Shown here: one piece after another, positions 22,272-33,353 of the stretch | Numbering within the stretch: position 1 is the first letter of the stretch | Layout: each line of letters starts with the position of its first letter | NCBI GenBank assembly: GCA_035772735.1 | Contig: JASDFA010000002.1 | Coordinates: 8,556,001 to 8,620,000, forward strand | Length of the DNA stretch: 64,000 nucleotides | Direction of reading: 5' to 3' | Source of the DNA: Datura wrightii | Taxonomy: Eukaryota > Streptophyta > Magnoliopsida > Solanales > Solanaceae | Program-made: the position numbers and the translations under genes | The notes under the pieces: generated by a model | What the model saw: the letters and a program-made list of their open reading frames with translations, nothing else | Told to the model about the DNA's origin: nothing | The model's database searches: none

Positions 22272-24600
22272 TGTAATACCCCGAAATTGCCTAAGATTAG
22301 ACCCAAGATTTAAAAATGGGAGTTGGCTAAATCTGGGATAAATCCCATAGAACAGATGACCTAACGGATCATTGGTCCAACCAGCGACCCGTGGGGATCA
22401 CCCGTAGTAAGGTATGAGTGGGTGGCAATTGGAAGTGACGAAGGAAGTAACGACCCATTGTTTATTACAGTCATTGTGTGGAGTCATGATGGGAACCGGT
22501 CCTCAACCTAAGGGCGGAGTAACAGGTCATGGGATGACCCGTCGTGAGGAGAAACGGGTTGTGGTCATCAATCATAGGAAGGAGTATTAAAATATCCAGT
22601 CTATGTAACAGAAGGAAACCACGACTCGTGGGATGGAAGAACGAGTCATTGTGCGGCTCGTGGGAAAGCTCAATATAGATTTTGAAGGGGGAAGTAATGG
22701 ATGAAACAATGGATCGTCGCTTGAAGATACGTCTTGTCTTGTCGAGTCGTGGGAAGTGAATCTGAAAGTGTGAAATTGGGCAGGGGATCTAAGGTATTGA
22801 TACCACGAGTCGTGGTATCGTGTAACGACTCGTGGGACCGTCCGTTGTTCACCCAGTGCAGAGATTTCAGGGATTTGATTAAGGGTCTTTTTGTCATTTT
22901 TTAAGTCCCAGGGTCCTAAACCACATCATTTAAGGCTCGAAATTCAGTTTTTATTGAGGGTAAAACCTACCCTAGTCTTATTGTATCTATGCATGCAAAG
23001 TTAGGGAATTAAGTAGGTGATCAAGCTAGTTCTTCAAGGTTTTCTTCAATTTTTTCATTGGGATTTCAAGGAGGGGTCAAATTTGATCTTCCCCAGGTAT
23101 GTAGGGTTATGAAGGGGTGAATCCTTTCACACCCATGCTCAATCTCTTTCAAATCATGAAATTTCCTATCTAAATTCTATGGGGGTTTTACCCAACACAT
23201 GAAATCTTGATTTCTCTACATGGGCTTAATCTAATTGAGTTACTATTATTGAATTATAAATTATGAGCAAGTTTTATGTTGTTTTTCATTAAAAAATCAT
23301 GTTTCAACTTTTTTTAAAATTAAAATGCCCATTTATGAAAAGTTCATGAAAGTCAAGTTTTATGGTGAATGTTCATGTATGATGAATTATTGATAATGAA
23401 AAGCATGTTTTAAAGTTACTCATTTTTATAATCATGTTTTCAAATGAATTGAGTATTTTCAAGCATGTTAAGTATTGGGAAATGCCACATGTTCAAGAAT
23501 GATTTACGATGTATGATACGGATCTCATGATTTATCAATTTATGATGTTGCCCGACTAAAGGGACCTTGCTTCTTGGATAATCATGTATTTTAATGGGGA
23601 TTAATTATGATAATGGTTATTTGGCCATGAATCTCAATGAATGATGTTATTGATCTACATACGAGTCTAATGTGCATGTTTTTGGGAGCAGTGTCTAGCA
23701 CCGAGCAGCTCGGCGTTTAAAGGAACACACCGGTGTCTCATAACTACGTGCCACCATAGGTTTATATTGATACATTACAATATTATTGGTCCTCTCTTTT
23801 GTAATATCACATAATGCACGTCCCTTACCATACAAGCCAGGGGCGACTCTGCCTATTTGAGTGAGATAGTTGGGGCATCATGTAAGGCAGTACCATGATG
23901 GTGTCGGTTATGACGAGTCCTCCCATTGTTCAACATGTTTTATACAATATTATGTTTATGTTACTTTGGCTCAAGTGATGATTTAGTAACGTTTCTCTTA
24001 TGACTATGATAATGAATAGATTACGAATGATTTGAAAACCTTGAGCCTTATGTTATATTATGATATTTATGTCATGAGCATGTTGTCCCACTCTTATGAT
24101 CTCCTATGAGCTTTTATGCATTTTGAAATGTCCGTTTTACTTACCTTGGACACTCGTTACATTCCACGTACTGACCGCATACTCTATATTGTATCGTTTT
24201 ATGATATAGGCTTTGATCTTCAGATCCAGCATTGTCAGCAGTCCATCTCGGAGTTTAGAATTCAACTCTTCGGTGGGTATTCATTCTACGATGACTAGTT
24301 GATATCGACTATCTTTGCATGTTTAGTTTCTAGATTTGTTGGGTTAGTTGGGGATGTTGTCCCATCAAGCAATCAAATAGGTTTGAGGCTTTCAGACTAT
24401 ATGTAGTACTCAGTTGTTACGTATGTTGTACGTTCCGCTTACTATATTATGTTATGTTCATTCTTCCACTATATAATTATGCTAAGTATTCCACTTTATT
24501 GATATTGAGTAAGATGTATGTTCATGCCATCGGTCGACTTGGAGTCTCTCAGGGCTCCTTGTCTCGTGTTACGATCCGAGTTTACATTCGGGTCGTGAAA
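22272..24600 (+). repeat. Tekay LTR, 5' LTR of T3
   Basis: TGTAATACCCCGAAATTGCC start, end GGGTCGTGAAA (expected ...GTGACA; the terminal CA has changed) immediately before the primer site. It shares the '...cttaccttg..actcg.tacatt.cacgtactgacc' block with the other Tekay LTRs. Length about 2.33 kb. Inserted into Athila integrase; the partner 3' LTR is gone, so no target duplication can be checked. Confidence 0.85.
22340..22860 (+). promoter_or_regulatory. U3 palindrome array (ACGASTCGT type)
   Basis: Includes TACCACGAGTCGTGGTA at 22801-22817, an 8+1+8 palindrome broken only at its centre, followed by TAACGACTCGTGGG, plus CCACGACTCGTGG at 22619 and others. Confidence 0.55.
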
Positions 24601-24604
24601 AACT

Positions 24605-24616
24605 TGGTATCAGAGA
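24605..24616 (+). other. primer-binding site, tRNA-iMet type (T3)
   Basis: TGGTATCAGAGA, last base changed from the iMet complement. Confidence 0.8.
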
Positions 24617-24807
24617 AATATGTTCAAAGTGTCCTAGGATGTCCGAAAGCCGCATTAAGTAGTCTTTTTCATGGGTGTGAAGCGCGCCACCCTTATGACG
24701 AAGAGGATATAAGACATTTAGGAAATATTTCCTTCTTTCATGATTTATGTCATGCGATTAAATGTCTCTCTATCCTTCTAATTCATGCTATTCGTGATTG
24801 CAAAATC

Positions 24808-26040
24808 ATGGCTTCCGGCAGAGTGAATGGTAGGAGGAATGGGAACGGAGATGGCCACGAGGATGGCATTGGGAATAGGCACCAACAGGCCCCACTAGTC
24901 CGGAGTGCCACGCGCTGGAGTCGGTTGCCCATGCTGAGTTTCGAGTAGCTATTCAGATGCTCGTGCAGGCCTTGACCGCTCAGGTCAATCAAAAGGCGGT
25001 TGTGCATGTTTCGTAAAATGGCAATGCAGCGGCAGCTCGAGTCATGGATTTCTTGAAAATGAACCCGCCAGAGTTCCTCCGGTCAAAAGTAGACGAGGAC
25101 CCCCATGAGTTCACTAATGAGATTGTGAAGATTACCTAGGTCATGGGGGTGAATGGGGTTGAATGTGCAGAGTTGGCCTAGAATCAATTGAAAAGGGTCG
25201 CACATATCTTGTTTCGGCAATGGAGAGATAGTAGAGTCGTCGAAGCAGGCCCTTTCATTTAGGAGGAGTTCCATCTAGCGTTTCTAGATCAGTTCTTCCC
25301 TCAAGAGATGAGGGGGTTGAAAGAAGCCGAATTCATAAGTCTTAAGTAGGGAGGATGACAGCACAGGAGTATGCTCTCAAGTTCACTCACTTGTCAAAGT
25401 ATGTCCCAGAGTTAGTGGCTGATCAGACGGCGCGGGTGAGCTAATTTGTTCATGGAATGGCAGCCTATTTGGACAAAGATTGCAGGACTTCTATGCTCCA
25501 CTAGGACATGGATTTCCCTTGGATAGTTTTGTATGCCTAGAAGATGGAGACAGATCATATAAGGGCGAGAGAGGCCAAAAAGGCCCGAACAGATAGCCCT
25601 GGGTTTACTCATCAGAGATCTAGTGGTGGTCACCGCCTTCAGCTTTAGCAGAGGTCACTATATCTAGCACAATTATCAACTAGCGTTCCATCTAGACCTA
25701 AGGGTGATTAGAGGAGCAGGGCTTCAGGATCGAGGGACCAGAGGGGAATGTAGGTAGAGCGCACCTCTCTAGCCTGTGGAAAGTGCGACAAGAGTCATGC
25801 CTTGGAGTGCTTGCTTGGCTCAGATATTTTGTTATGGGTGCAGTAGATCTGGCCACATGCACCGCGCATGTCTATTTGCTAAACAGGATGATGATAGAGG
25901 TCGTGCACAAACCACCAGGCTAGCAGCATCTCCAGCACGTTCAGCTCCACATAGGGGCATCTACTGGTGGGGGTGGCGGACAGCGCCAAAACAGATTCTA
26001 TGCCCTCACCTCACGTCAGGAGCAGGAGATTTCACCGGAT
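24808..26040 (+). pseudogene. T3 gag
   Basis: ATG at 24808 (MASGRVNGRRNGNGDGHE). The capsid-like region is in several frames ('VMDFLKMNPPEFLRSKVDED' about 25043-25102). The zinc knuckle C-Y-G-C-S-R-S-G-H-M-H-R-A-C (about 25829-25870) keeps the full C-x2-C-x4-H-x4-C spacing. Several stops. Confidence 0.75.
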
Positions 26041-26530
26041 GTGGTTACTGGTATGTTACGAGTATTTCACCTTGATGCTTATGCTTTGTTAGATCCAGGG
26101 GCTACCTTGTCTTTTGTGACACCTTATATTGCTAGTAGCTTTGGAGTCAGTCCCAAAACTCTGTCAGAACTATTCTTAGTCTCTATTCTCGTTGGTGATT
26201 CGGTTATAGCTAGGGAGGTGTGTAGAAGGTGCCCGATCACTATATTGCATGAAGTAACCTCCACAGACCTTGTAGATTTATCCATGACTGACTTTGATAT
26301 TATTCTTGGCATGAATTGGTTGTATGTGTGTTAGGCTTTTGTTAACTATAGAACCCGTTCTGTGGAGTTCCGCTTTCTGGGTGAGTTAGTCTTGGAGTGA
26401 AAGAGTAGTTCGGTCGTGCCTATAGGTCATTTTATTTACTATATTAAGGCCAGGAAGATGATTTCCAAGGGTTGTGTGTATCATCTAGTTAGGGTTAGGG
26501 ATGTTGAGTCTGAGACCCCGATTGTCCAGT
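26041..26530 (+). pseudogene. T3 protease
   Basis: ALLDPGATLSFVTPYIASSF, then ILGMNWLYVC (Asp of GMDWL changed to Asn), then a stop. The frame resumes with GHFIYYIKARKMISKGCVYH. The catalytic loop is D-P-G, as in T2 and G. Confidence 0.75.
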
Positions 26531-27342
26531 CAATTCCGGTATTGTGTGAGTACCCAAAAGTATTTCCTGATGATTTACCGGGTGTTCCTCTAGAGAGGGA
26601 AATTGACTTTGTATTGACCTTCTTCCTCACACGCAGCCTATATCTATTCCTCCTTACAGAATGGCTCCAGCCGAGCTAAAGGAGTTGAAAGAATAGTTGA
26701 AGGACCTGTTAGATAAGGGTTTCATTAGACCAAGCAAGTCTCCATGCGGTGCACTAGTCTTATTTGTTCGAAAGAAGAATGGTTCGCTTCGAATGTGCGT
26801 TCACTATCAGCAATTGAACAAGGTTACCATCAAGAACAGGTATCCTCTACCCAGGATTGATGATTTATTTGACCATCTTCAGGGTGCCAAGTGTTTCTCG
26901 AAGATAGATCTTAGATCCAAGTACCATCAGCTCAGAGTTTGGGAGAGTGACATCCTGAAGACAGTCTTCAGGATGCAGTATGGTCATTATGGGTTTGTAG
27001 TTATGTCGTTTGGACTAAGGAATGCTCCTGAAGCCTTTATGGATTTGATGAAAAGGGTGTTCAAGCAATACCTGGACATGTTCATGGTTGTGTTTATTGA
27101 TGATATCCTGATATACTCTCGAGCGAGGAGGAGCATGCCTCTCATTTGAGGGTGGTGCTACAAACTCTTAAGGATCACCAATTATATGCCAAATTCAGCA
27201 AGTGTGAGTTTTGGTTGAACTCAGTGGCGCTTTTGGGCCATGAGGTATCAAGTGAGGGAATACAGGTGGACTCTCAGAAAATAGAAGTGGTGAAGAATTG
27301 GCCTAGACCGGTGAATCCTTTCAATATCCGGAGCTTTTTGGG
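26531..27342 (+). pseudogene. T3 reverse transcriptase, 5' part
   Basis: CEYPKVFPDDLPGVPLEREIDF, a frameshift in 'DLLPDTQPI', then 150 codons (26697-27149) with LLDKGFIRPSKSPCGALVLF, KIDLRSKYHQLRV, FGLRNAPEAFMDLMKRVF and the catalytic FIDDILIYS. Another frameshift leads to FSKCEFWLNSVALLGHEV. The sequence stops at 'IRSFLGF' where the LINE poly-T begins. Confidence 0.85.
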
Positions 27343-27351
27343 TTTTTTTTT

Positions 27352-28125
27352 AAAATTAAAAGTGGCCTCATGGGCCATTTTATTACAAAACAGAAAATCA
27401 AACAAAGTAATTACAATGAAACTGGGTCGGGTAAGCCAAATTAATGTCCTAATAAACTCTGTTCAAACATCTCCCTCAATGTCTCGAAGATTCATCATCT
27501 CTTTAGGGCAAGGCTGCTACAATGTCTGCTAGGTCCTTGATCTTAAGCCTCTCTTCTGTGTCTACTCTTGAGAACCTGTTGTTCACGTCACTTCGTCTTC
27601 CAAGAGGTAAGAATATCAAAACTTCACCTCTGCAAATAGCTAGTGTAAATTCCTTCCTCTCTCATCTAATTACTTCGGTACGCCTTAGCTCGATTTCACT
27701 TCGAATCACCTAAAATACCTCACTAGGTGCTATGAACTCGAAACTGTTGAATTCTTCTTCAGGCCAGCAAAGTAGAAACAAATGTATTGGAGCAGTCTAG
27801 AGTTTACCAAGCTTAAATCAACACTTGTAAGTTGGTCTTTTACTGTTCCTCCATTGGAGGGCTGAACCTCGTCGGGATTAATACCACCTTCAAACAAAAT
27901 TTTAGCAAAAAGGCCTCACTTTTTGTGTTTGTAAGATCTGCAAAACTTGTTCTCAGACTATTGTGATCCTTAATCTGTATGTACCTTCATTTAAACTGAC
28001 ACTACTTTCTTTATATGTGTTATTCTCAACTGAGTTATTGCCTGTTTATCTAGGTTTATTATGCTCTCTGCTTTGCTGGGTAGTTCCTAGAATGAATGAA
28101 ATTCTACTTACCTACAAAATCAAAA
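27352..28125 (-). other. LINE 3' UTR
   Basis: Sense strand runs from just after 'NMVFDFVG' to 'taataaaatggcc...' and the A tail. No open frame. About 770 bases. Confidence 0.55.
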
Positions 28126-28580
28126 ACCATGTTAGTTAAAAAATCTGTTATGGTGTTTCCTTCTCTAAAAATGTGGTAGACTTGGATAATCCCCTATTTC
28201 CTCCATTCCCAAATTCTTCTCATTAACATAATAAGCTGCCAAGGGCATTCCCATTCTCGCTCTGTGATTTTCCATAATGCCATTGAGTATGTCTCCACAA
28301 TCAAAGGTAGTAATTGATTCCCCATACAAAACTCAATTCCGCTCCTTATATCTCCTTTATAATCCCTTATGCAAAAAGCTATGGAGCTTAACCCTGGATT
28401 GCCTCTAGAAGATCCATCAGAATTACACTTATACCAACCTTCAGGGGGCAGCCTCCAATTGACTAGTATTGCTTTAATTTTTGGTCTATAATTTTCCAAT
28501 CCTTCAACAATTAGAGGCCATGTCAATGAGTAATTGTTAATCCATGGGTATAATGAATTAGCCAGATAACACAAATTCTA
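28126..28580 (-). pseudogene. LINE RNase H domain
   Basis: WYKCNSDGSSRGNPGLSSIA carries the N-terminal Asp motif of plant LINE RNase H. The frame is broken by a stop at 28194 and resumes with HIFREGNTITDFLTNMVFDF. It would degrade template RNA. Confidence 0.75.
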
Positions 28581-28859
28581 ATTAATTTCATTAATAACCC
28601 TCCTCCAAGACATTTTTCCCCCATGATTTATAATGTTTCTTCTCTTCCAAAGCTGCCAATAGATCATTGTAGGCATAGCCTGATATATAGGCTTCAATAT
28701 AGACTTACAATCAGTGTTCCACCATCGAACCATTATTTGTTTAAGCTGTATGATAGGACCTATAAAACCTGTTGCTTGTGAAAAATACCTCTAAATATAT
28801 TTTGCAAAATCTCCTGTCATGAACAAATGTTCTACTGTTTCCAGATTTGGGGATAGGCA

Positions 28860-29640
28860 GCATCTACATTTAGAAACAATATCCAAACCACATCTTTATA
28901 GTACATCATCAGTAGGAATTTTATGGTTCCACACTCTCCATAATAAAAAAGATACTTTGAAAGGAACTCCATTAGCCCATAGGTTCCTCCACTCTTCAGA
29001 TTTATCTCTTCTCTGCCTCAACAATTGCCAAGCACTACTAACTGTAAATTTACCAGAACTTGTAGCCATCCACCAAGGTTTGTCCCACTGACCCCCAGCC
29101 TTGCATATTGAAATATTTCTCATCACATGTTCTACTATGTCTTCTGGTAACACCTTATTCAGTCTGTCAATATTCCAGTTCTCTGCAGTCATTAATGAAC
29201 TGATGTCTACTTCCTCCTCAGTAATAACAAATTCCTTCTCCACCACAAAATGCAATGCTCCCAAATTTGTCCAGTTGTCAAACCATATATTTGAGGAACC
29301 AACTGTAGGTACTCACCAAATCTCTTGTTCTATTATATCTCTAGCTTCTAACATTCTTTTCCACACTTGAGATCCACTCTTCTATTGGACTACTGTTGCT
29401 TTAAGTTTTTTGCATTACTTATTCCATAAGTAGTCTGTCCACAGGGATCTAGTCATTCTGAATTTCCACCATAATTTAGCAAATAGGGCTTTGGATACAT
29501 CACCAAGTGACCTGAAGCCTAATCCCCCTTCCTCTTTCGGGAAACACATTTTCTCCCATGATGACCAATGTCTATTCTTCCTATCACCGGTAGAGCTCCA
29601 TAGGAATTTGTTGAAAATAGGATGGACCACTGCAGATAAT
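28860..29640 (-). pseudogene. LINE connection and zf-RVT region
   Basis: 29630-29415 reads SSTGDRKNRHWSSWEKMCFPKEEGGLGFRSL, and 29264-28896 reads 'WWMATSSGKFTVSSAWQLL' followed by 'NGVPFKVSFLLWRVWNHKIPT', the zf-RVT-type region found after the RT in plant LINEs. Stops intervene. Confidence 0.75.
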
Positions 29641-29699
29641 AAATATACTTGTATACTCTAAAGTACACTGGTAATCAATATTACCTTTCCTCAAAACGA

Positions 29700-31100
29700 T
29701 AGTAGTTTCCCTTTCCAACTCTATAACCTTCCTTTAACCTTTTTGATTAACTCATTGTAATAAGCCTTCCTTTTCCTAGCATAAGTGATTGGGCATCCTA
29801 AATATTGTAAAGGAAATTGACCCTTTTTGAAACTTGTATAGATTCCCAGGTTCTCTATCAGTGTAGCACATTCTTTCTGATACATGTAATAACAATTTTT
29901 CCCTTTATTGATGAGTTTCCCTAAAACTTCCTCATATTTCTTCAGCACTTCCATCACCATTTCCAAAGACCTTTCATCTGCAGAAGTGAAAATTATTGTA
30001 TCATTAGCATAAGCAAGATGACTCAAATATTTACTCCATTTGAGAAGGTCATATCCTTTGTACTGCTCGTCTTCAAACAAAGCATTTAAAGCTCTTGGTA
30101 ACACTTCAGAGGCTATTATGAAAAGAGTTGATGATGAGGGATCACCCTATTTGACACCTCTAGTTGAGTGGAAAAAGCCATAGGTCTGACCATTTAATAA
30201 TATTGAGTACCAGTTGTTAGCTACCAATCTCCAAACCATGTCTATATATATCTCTATAGAGCCCATTTGTCTCATCAACTTTGTTAGACATAACAAAGAT
30301 AATCAATCATAAGCTTTGGTCATATCTAGTGTAATTACAACATTGGCAGGCTTCCCTCTAATTCTGATATCTAATATAATCTCCTGTATGAGAAACACAT
30401 TCTCTATGATATCTCTCCCTTTTGTAAATCCTGCCTGATTAGGAGATATAATCTTTCACAATATCCTTTCCAATCGATCAAGCATAACTCTAAAGATGAG
30501 TTTATTGATGAAATTACTAAGGCTGATAGGCCTTAGCTTTGAAAAATTCTCCACCAATTCCTTTTTGGTATCAAAACCAAATTAATTTGGGTGACAACCC
30601 TAGGCAATGTATTTCCTCTAAAAAAACACCTTTAGCATCTCATGAACATCAGCCCCTATAACCTCCTAACAGTGCAGATAGAAAACTCTTGATAGTCCAT
30701 CTGGCATAAGCACTGGATCCTTTTAACTTGTAAACTACTTTTGTTGTCTCCTCAATAGTAGGAACAACACATAACATCTCATTGGCCTCCTCTATTATCA
30801 TCTTTGGAATTTGCTTTATTATTTCAAAATTTTCTCCTTCTGCTTCTAGAGTAAACTGTTTCTGATAGAAAGTTACTGCTTCCTCTATAATTTTTGATTT
30901 ATATTCTATCCATTCCTTGAGAATTTTTAATCATGTTAATTTGCAGTTTCTTTCTTTTCCCTTTAACTAGGTTATGAAAAAACCTTGTGTTTCTATCTCC
31001 TTTCTCATTCCATTCTACCCCAGCTTTCTGGCTCTAGAATTCCTCTTCAAAATGTAAGTATTTCTTCAGTTTTTCTTGGGTTTTTTGCATAATCATTCTA
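29700..31100 (-). pseudogene. LINE reverse transcriptase
   Basis: In sense order: QAGFTKGRDI (about 30440), catalytic-Asp motif LDMTKAYD (about 30320), a stop replacing the Gln of QGDP (about 30150), and 127 open codons (30104-29721). In the last, the active-site box reads LAYANDTIIF where active LINEs have A-D-D. The Asp-to-Asn change plus stops make the enzyme dead. Confidence 0.8.
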
Positions 31101-31379
31101 TTCTGTGGGGAAAGGTATTTTTCAAATAATCTCTCCTTAATCTTTACAATCTCATCTCTAATAATCAGCTGCTTAAAGATGTGCCCAAAGGTATCTTTAC
31201 TCCATTTTGTCAGTGCCTTTTTAACTTCTTTACTTTTTGACTGAATTTCCAGAAAGTATTGCCTTCTTTAGTTGTGTGCCAATTTTTCCTTACTACCTCT
31301 ATAAGATCCTTGTGTTCCACCCAGAAGGCTAGGAATTTAAAAGGCTTCTTAATTTGATCTTCTTGATTCCCTAAAGTAA

Positions 31380-31582
31380 CAAACAAGGGTGCATGGTCTG
31401 ATCATATTCTGGGAAGATGTTCAACCTCCAATCTTGTGAATAACTCTTGACTTTGTCTATTCACCATAATTCTATCAAACCTCTTGAATTTACAATCTTC
31501 TCCCATCCTACCATTCCACCAGGTAAAAGGGCTGCCTCTGAAATTAACCTCCTCCAACTCACAAGAATTCATATAGAAGGCA
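31380..31582 (-). pseudogene. LINE endonuclease C-terminal fragment
   Basis: Sense: 'NFRGSPFTWWNGRM', 'KRFDRIMVN' and 'SDHAPLFVTLGN', the C-terminal motifs of the APE-type endonuclease. The LINE starts here. Confidence 0.75.
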
Positions 31583-32280
31583 ACGGAGGCTTATGAGAAG
31601 CTTCCAAGAGTTGAAGATTCGACTTACCTCAGCACCGGTGTTGACCCTACTCGAGGGTACCAATGGGTTCATAGTGTTTTGTGATGCTTCAAGGATCGGA
31701 CTTGGGTGTGTATTGATGCAACACAGGAAAGTTATAGCATATGCCTCCACACAGCTAAAAGTTCATGAGAAGAATTACCTGAGCCATGATCTTGAATTGG
31801 CCATGGTGGTATTCAGCGTGAAAATATGGCGACACTATTTGTATGGGGTCCACGTGGACGTGTTCACGGACCATAAGAGCTTACAATACGTGTTTACTCA
31901 GAAGGATCTCAATCTTTGGTAAAGAAGGAGGTTGGAGCTACTCAAGGATTATGATATCAGTGTGCTTTACCATCCGGGTAAGGCCAATTTAGTTGCAGAC
32001 GCACTTAGTAGACTCTCCATGGAGAGTGTGTCCCATGTGGATGAAGGAAAGAAGGAGCTAATGAAAGATGTGCATCGACTCGCAAGGCTGGGAGTTAGGT
32101 TGGTTGACTCGATCGATGGAGGTGTTGTTGTTAAAAAGGTATTAGAATCATCCTTGGTGACATATGTAAAATCCATACAAGATGAAGACCCTATTTTGGT
32201 AAAGTTAAAGGAAGCCATTCAAAATCACAAGGTAGAAGTTTTTCTCCAAAGGGGGAGATGGTGTGCTTCAGTACTAGGGT
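31583..32280 (+). pseudogene. T3 RNase H and linker
   Basis: Resumes with SFQELKIRLTSAPVLTLLEG, then GFIVFCDASRIGLGCVLMQ, HDLELAMVVF, VFTDHKSLQYVF, a stop (TGG to TAA) and LYHPGKANLVADALSRLSME. The RNase H acidic residues are kept, so most damage is stops. The first stretch (31593-31922) is 109 open codons. Confidence 0.8.
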
Positions 32281-33353
32281 CGCCTATTTGTTCTGGATGT
32301 TGATGATTTGAGGAGTCGGATGTTGCATGAGGCTCGTGGATCTAGGTATTTTATCCATCCAGGTGCCATCAAGATATACCATGGAATAAAGGAGGTCTAT
32401 TGGTGGAATGGCATGAAGAAGGATATCAAGGAATTCGTAGCTAAGTGTCAGAACTGTTAGCAAGTGAAGGTCGAGCACCAGTGACTGGGAGGTGTGCTTC
32501 AGGATATCAGTATTCCTACTTGGAAGTGGGAAGAAATTAATATGGACTTCATCACAGGTTTACCTCGTACTCGTTGACAATATGACTCCATCTGGGTTGT
32601 GGTAGACAGGTTGACCAAGGCCGCCCATTTTCTATCGGAAAAAACCACAGATTCGACAGAGGATTATGCCAAACTATATATCCGGGAGCTAGTTTGATTT
32701 AATGGAGTTCCCATAACCATCATCTCAGATAGGGGTGCCCTATTTACCTCTAAGTTTTGGAGGTCATTTCAAAAAGGACTTGGTACTCAGGTTAAGCTCA
32801 GCACAACATTTCACGCAAATGGATAGCCAAGCGGAGCGTACAATTCGGACTCTCGAAGACATTTTGAGAGTATGCGTGATCGATTTCAAAGGTAGTTGGG
32901 ATGATCATTTGCCTCTTATCGAGTTTTCATACAACAACAGCTACCATTCCAGCATTCAAATGGCTTCGTTTGAGGCTCTCTCTTAGCGGAGATGTAGATC
33001 GCCCATTGGTTGGTTCAAAGTTGGTGAAGCTGTGATGATAGGACCTGATTCGGTCCATAAGGCTATGGAGAAGGTTCAACTCATACGGGGTTGGTTGAAA
33101 ACAGCTCAAAGTCACCAAAAGTCCTATGCCGATGTGTGGAGGAGAGAATTAGAATTCGAGGTTGATGATTGGGTGTTTCTGAAGTTATCTCCCACTAAGG
33201 GAGTGATATGTTTTTGAAAGAAAGGAAAACTCAACCCTCGTTATGTTGGCCCATATGGGATTTTGAAACGGGTTGGCAAGGTGACGTATGAATTGGAGTT
33301 TTCTCAGAATTAGCTTCTGTGCATCCTGTTTTCCATGTGTCACTCTTAAAGAA
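32281..33353 (+). pseudogene. T3 integrase, truncated C-terminus
   Basis: HHCC region about 32320-32460 (last Cys followed by a stop), NMDFITGLPRT (about 32540), SIISDR-like 'ITIISDRGALF' (about 32718), 'QAERTIRTLEDILRVC' (about 32827) and SYNNSYHSSIQ. The tail 'DDWVFLKLSPTKGVI' breaks by frameshift. It ends in HPVFHVSLLKKC text at 33353, where LTR sequence of G takes over. Confidence 0.8.

Larger units (their letters stand above)
27343..31582 (-). mobile_element. 5'-truncated LINE (non-LTR retrotransposon)
   Basis: Minus-strand L1-type plant LINE inserted in T3. In sense order: end of the endonuclease, RT, zinc-finger (zf-RVT) region, RNase H, 3' UTR and an A tail (T run 27343-27351 on the plus strand). 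It lacks ORF1 and most of the endonuclease, the usual result of incomplete target-primed reverse transcription. Roughly 95 bp of T3 RNase H upstream text are missing at the site, and no target duplication is visible. Confidence 0.85.
24601..33353 (+). mobile_element. Tekay copy T3 internal region, split by a LINE
   Basis: Gag, protease and RT (24808-27342), then a minus-strand LINE (27343-31582), then RNase H, integrase and the start of the C-terminal tail (31583-33353). Truncated at 33353, where the 5' LTR of G begins mid-sequence. Confidence 0.85.

Noticed and set aside
27500..28130. Possible plus-strand SINE or LINE tail (ATGAATGAAATTCTACTTACC)
   Set aside because: The minus-strand RNase H frame continues through it to 'NMVFDFVG', so it belongs to the same LINE.
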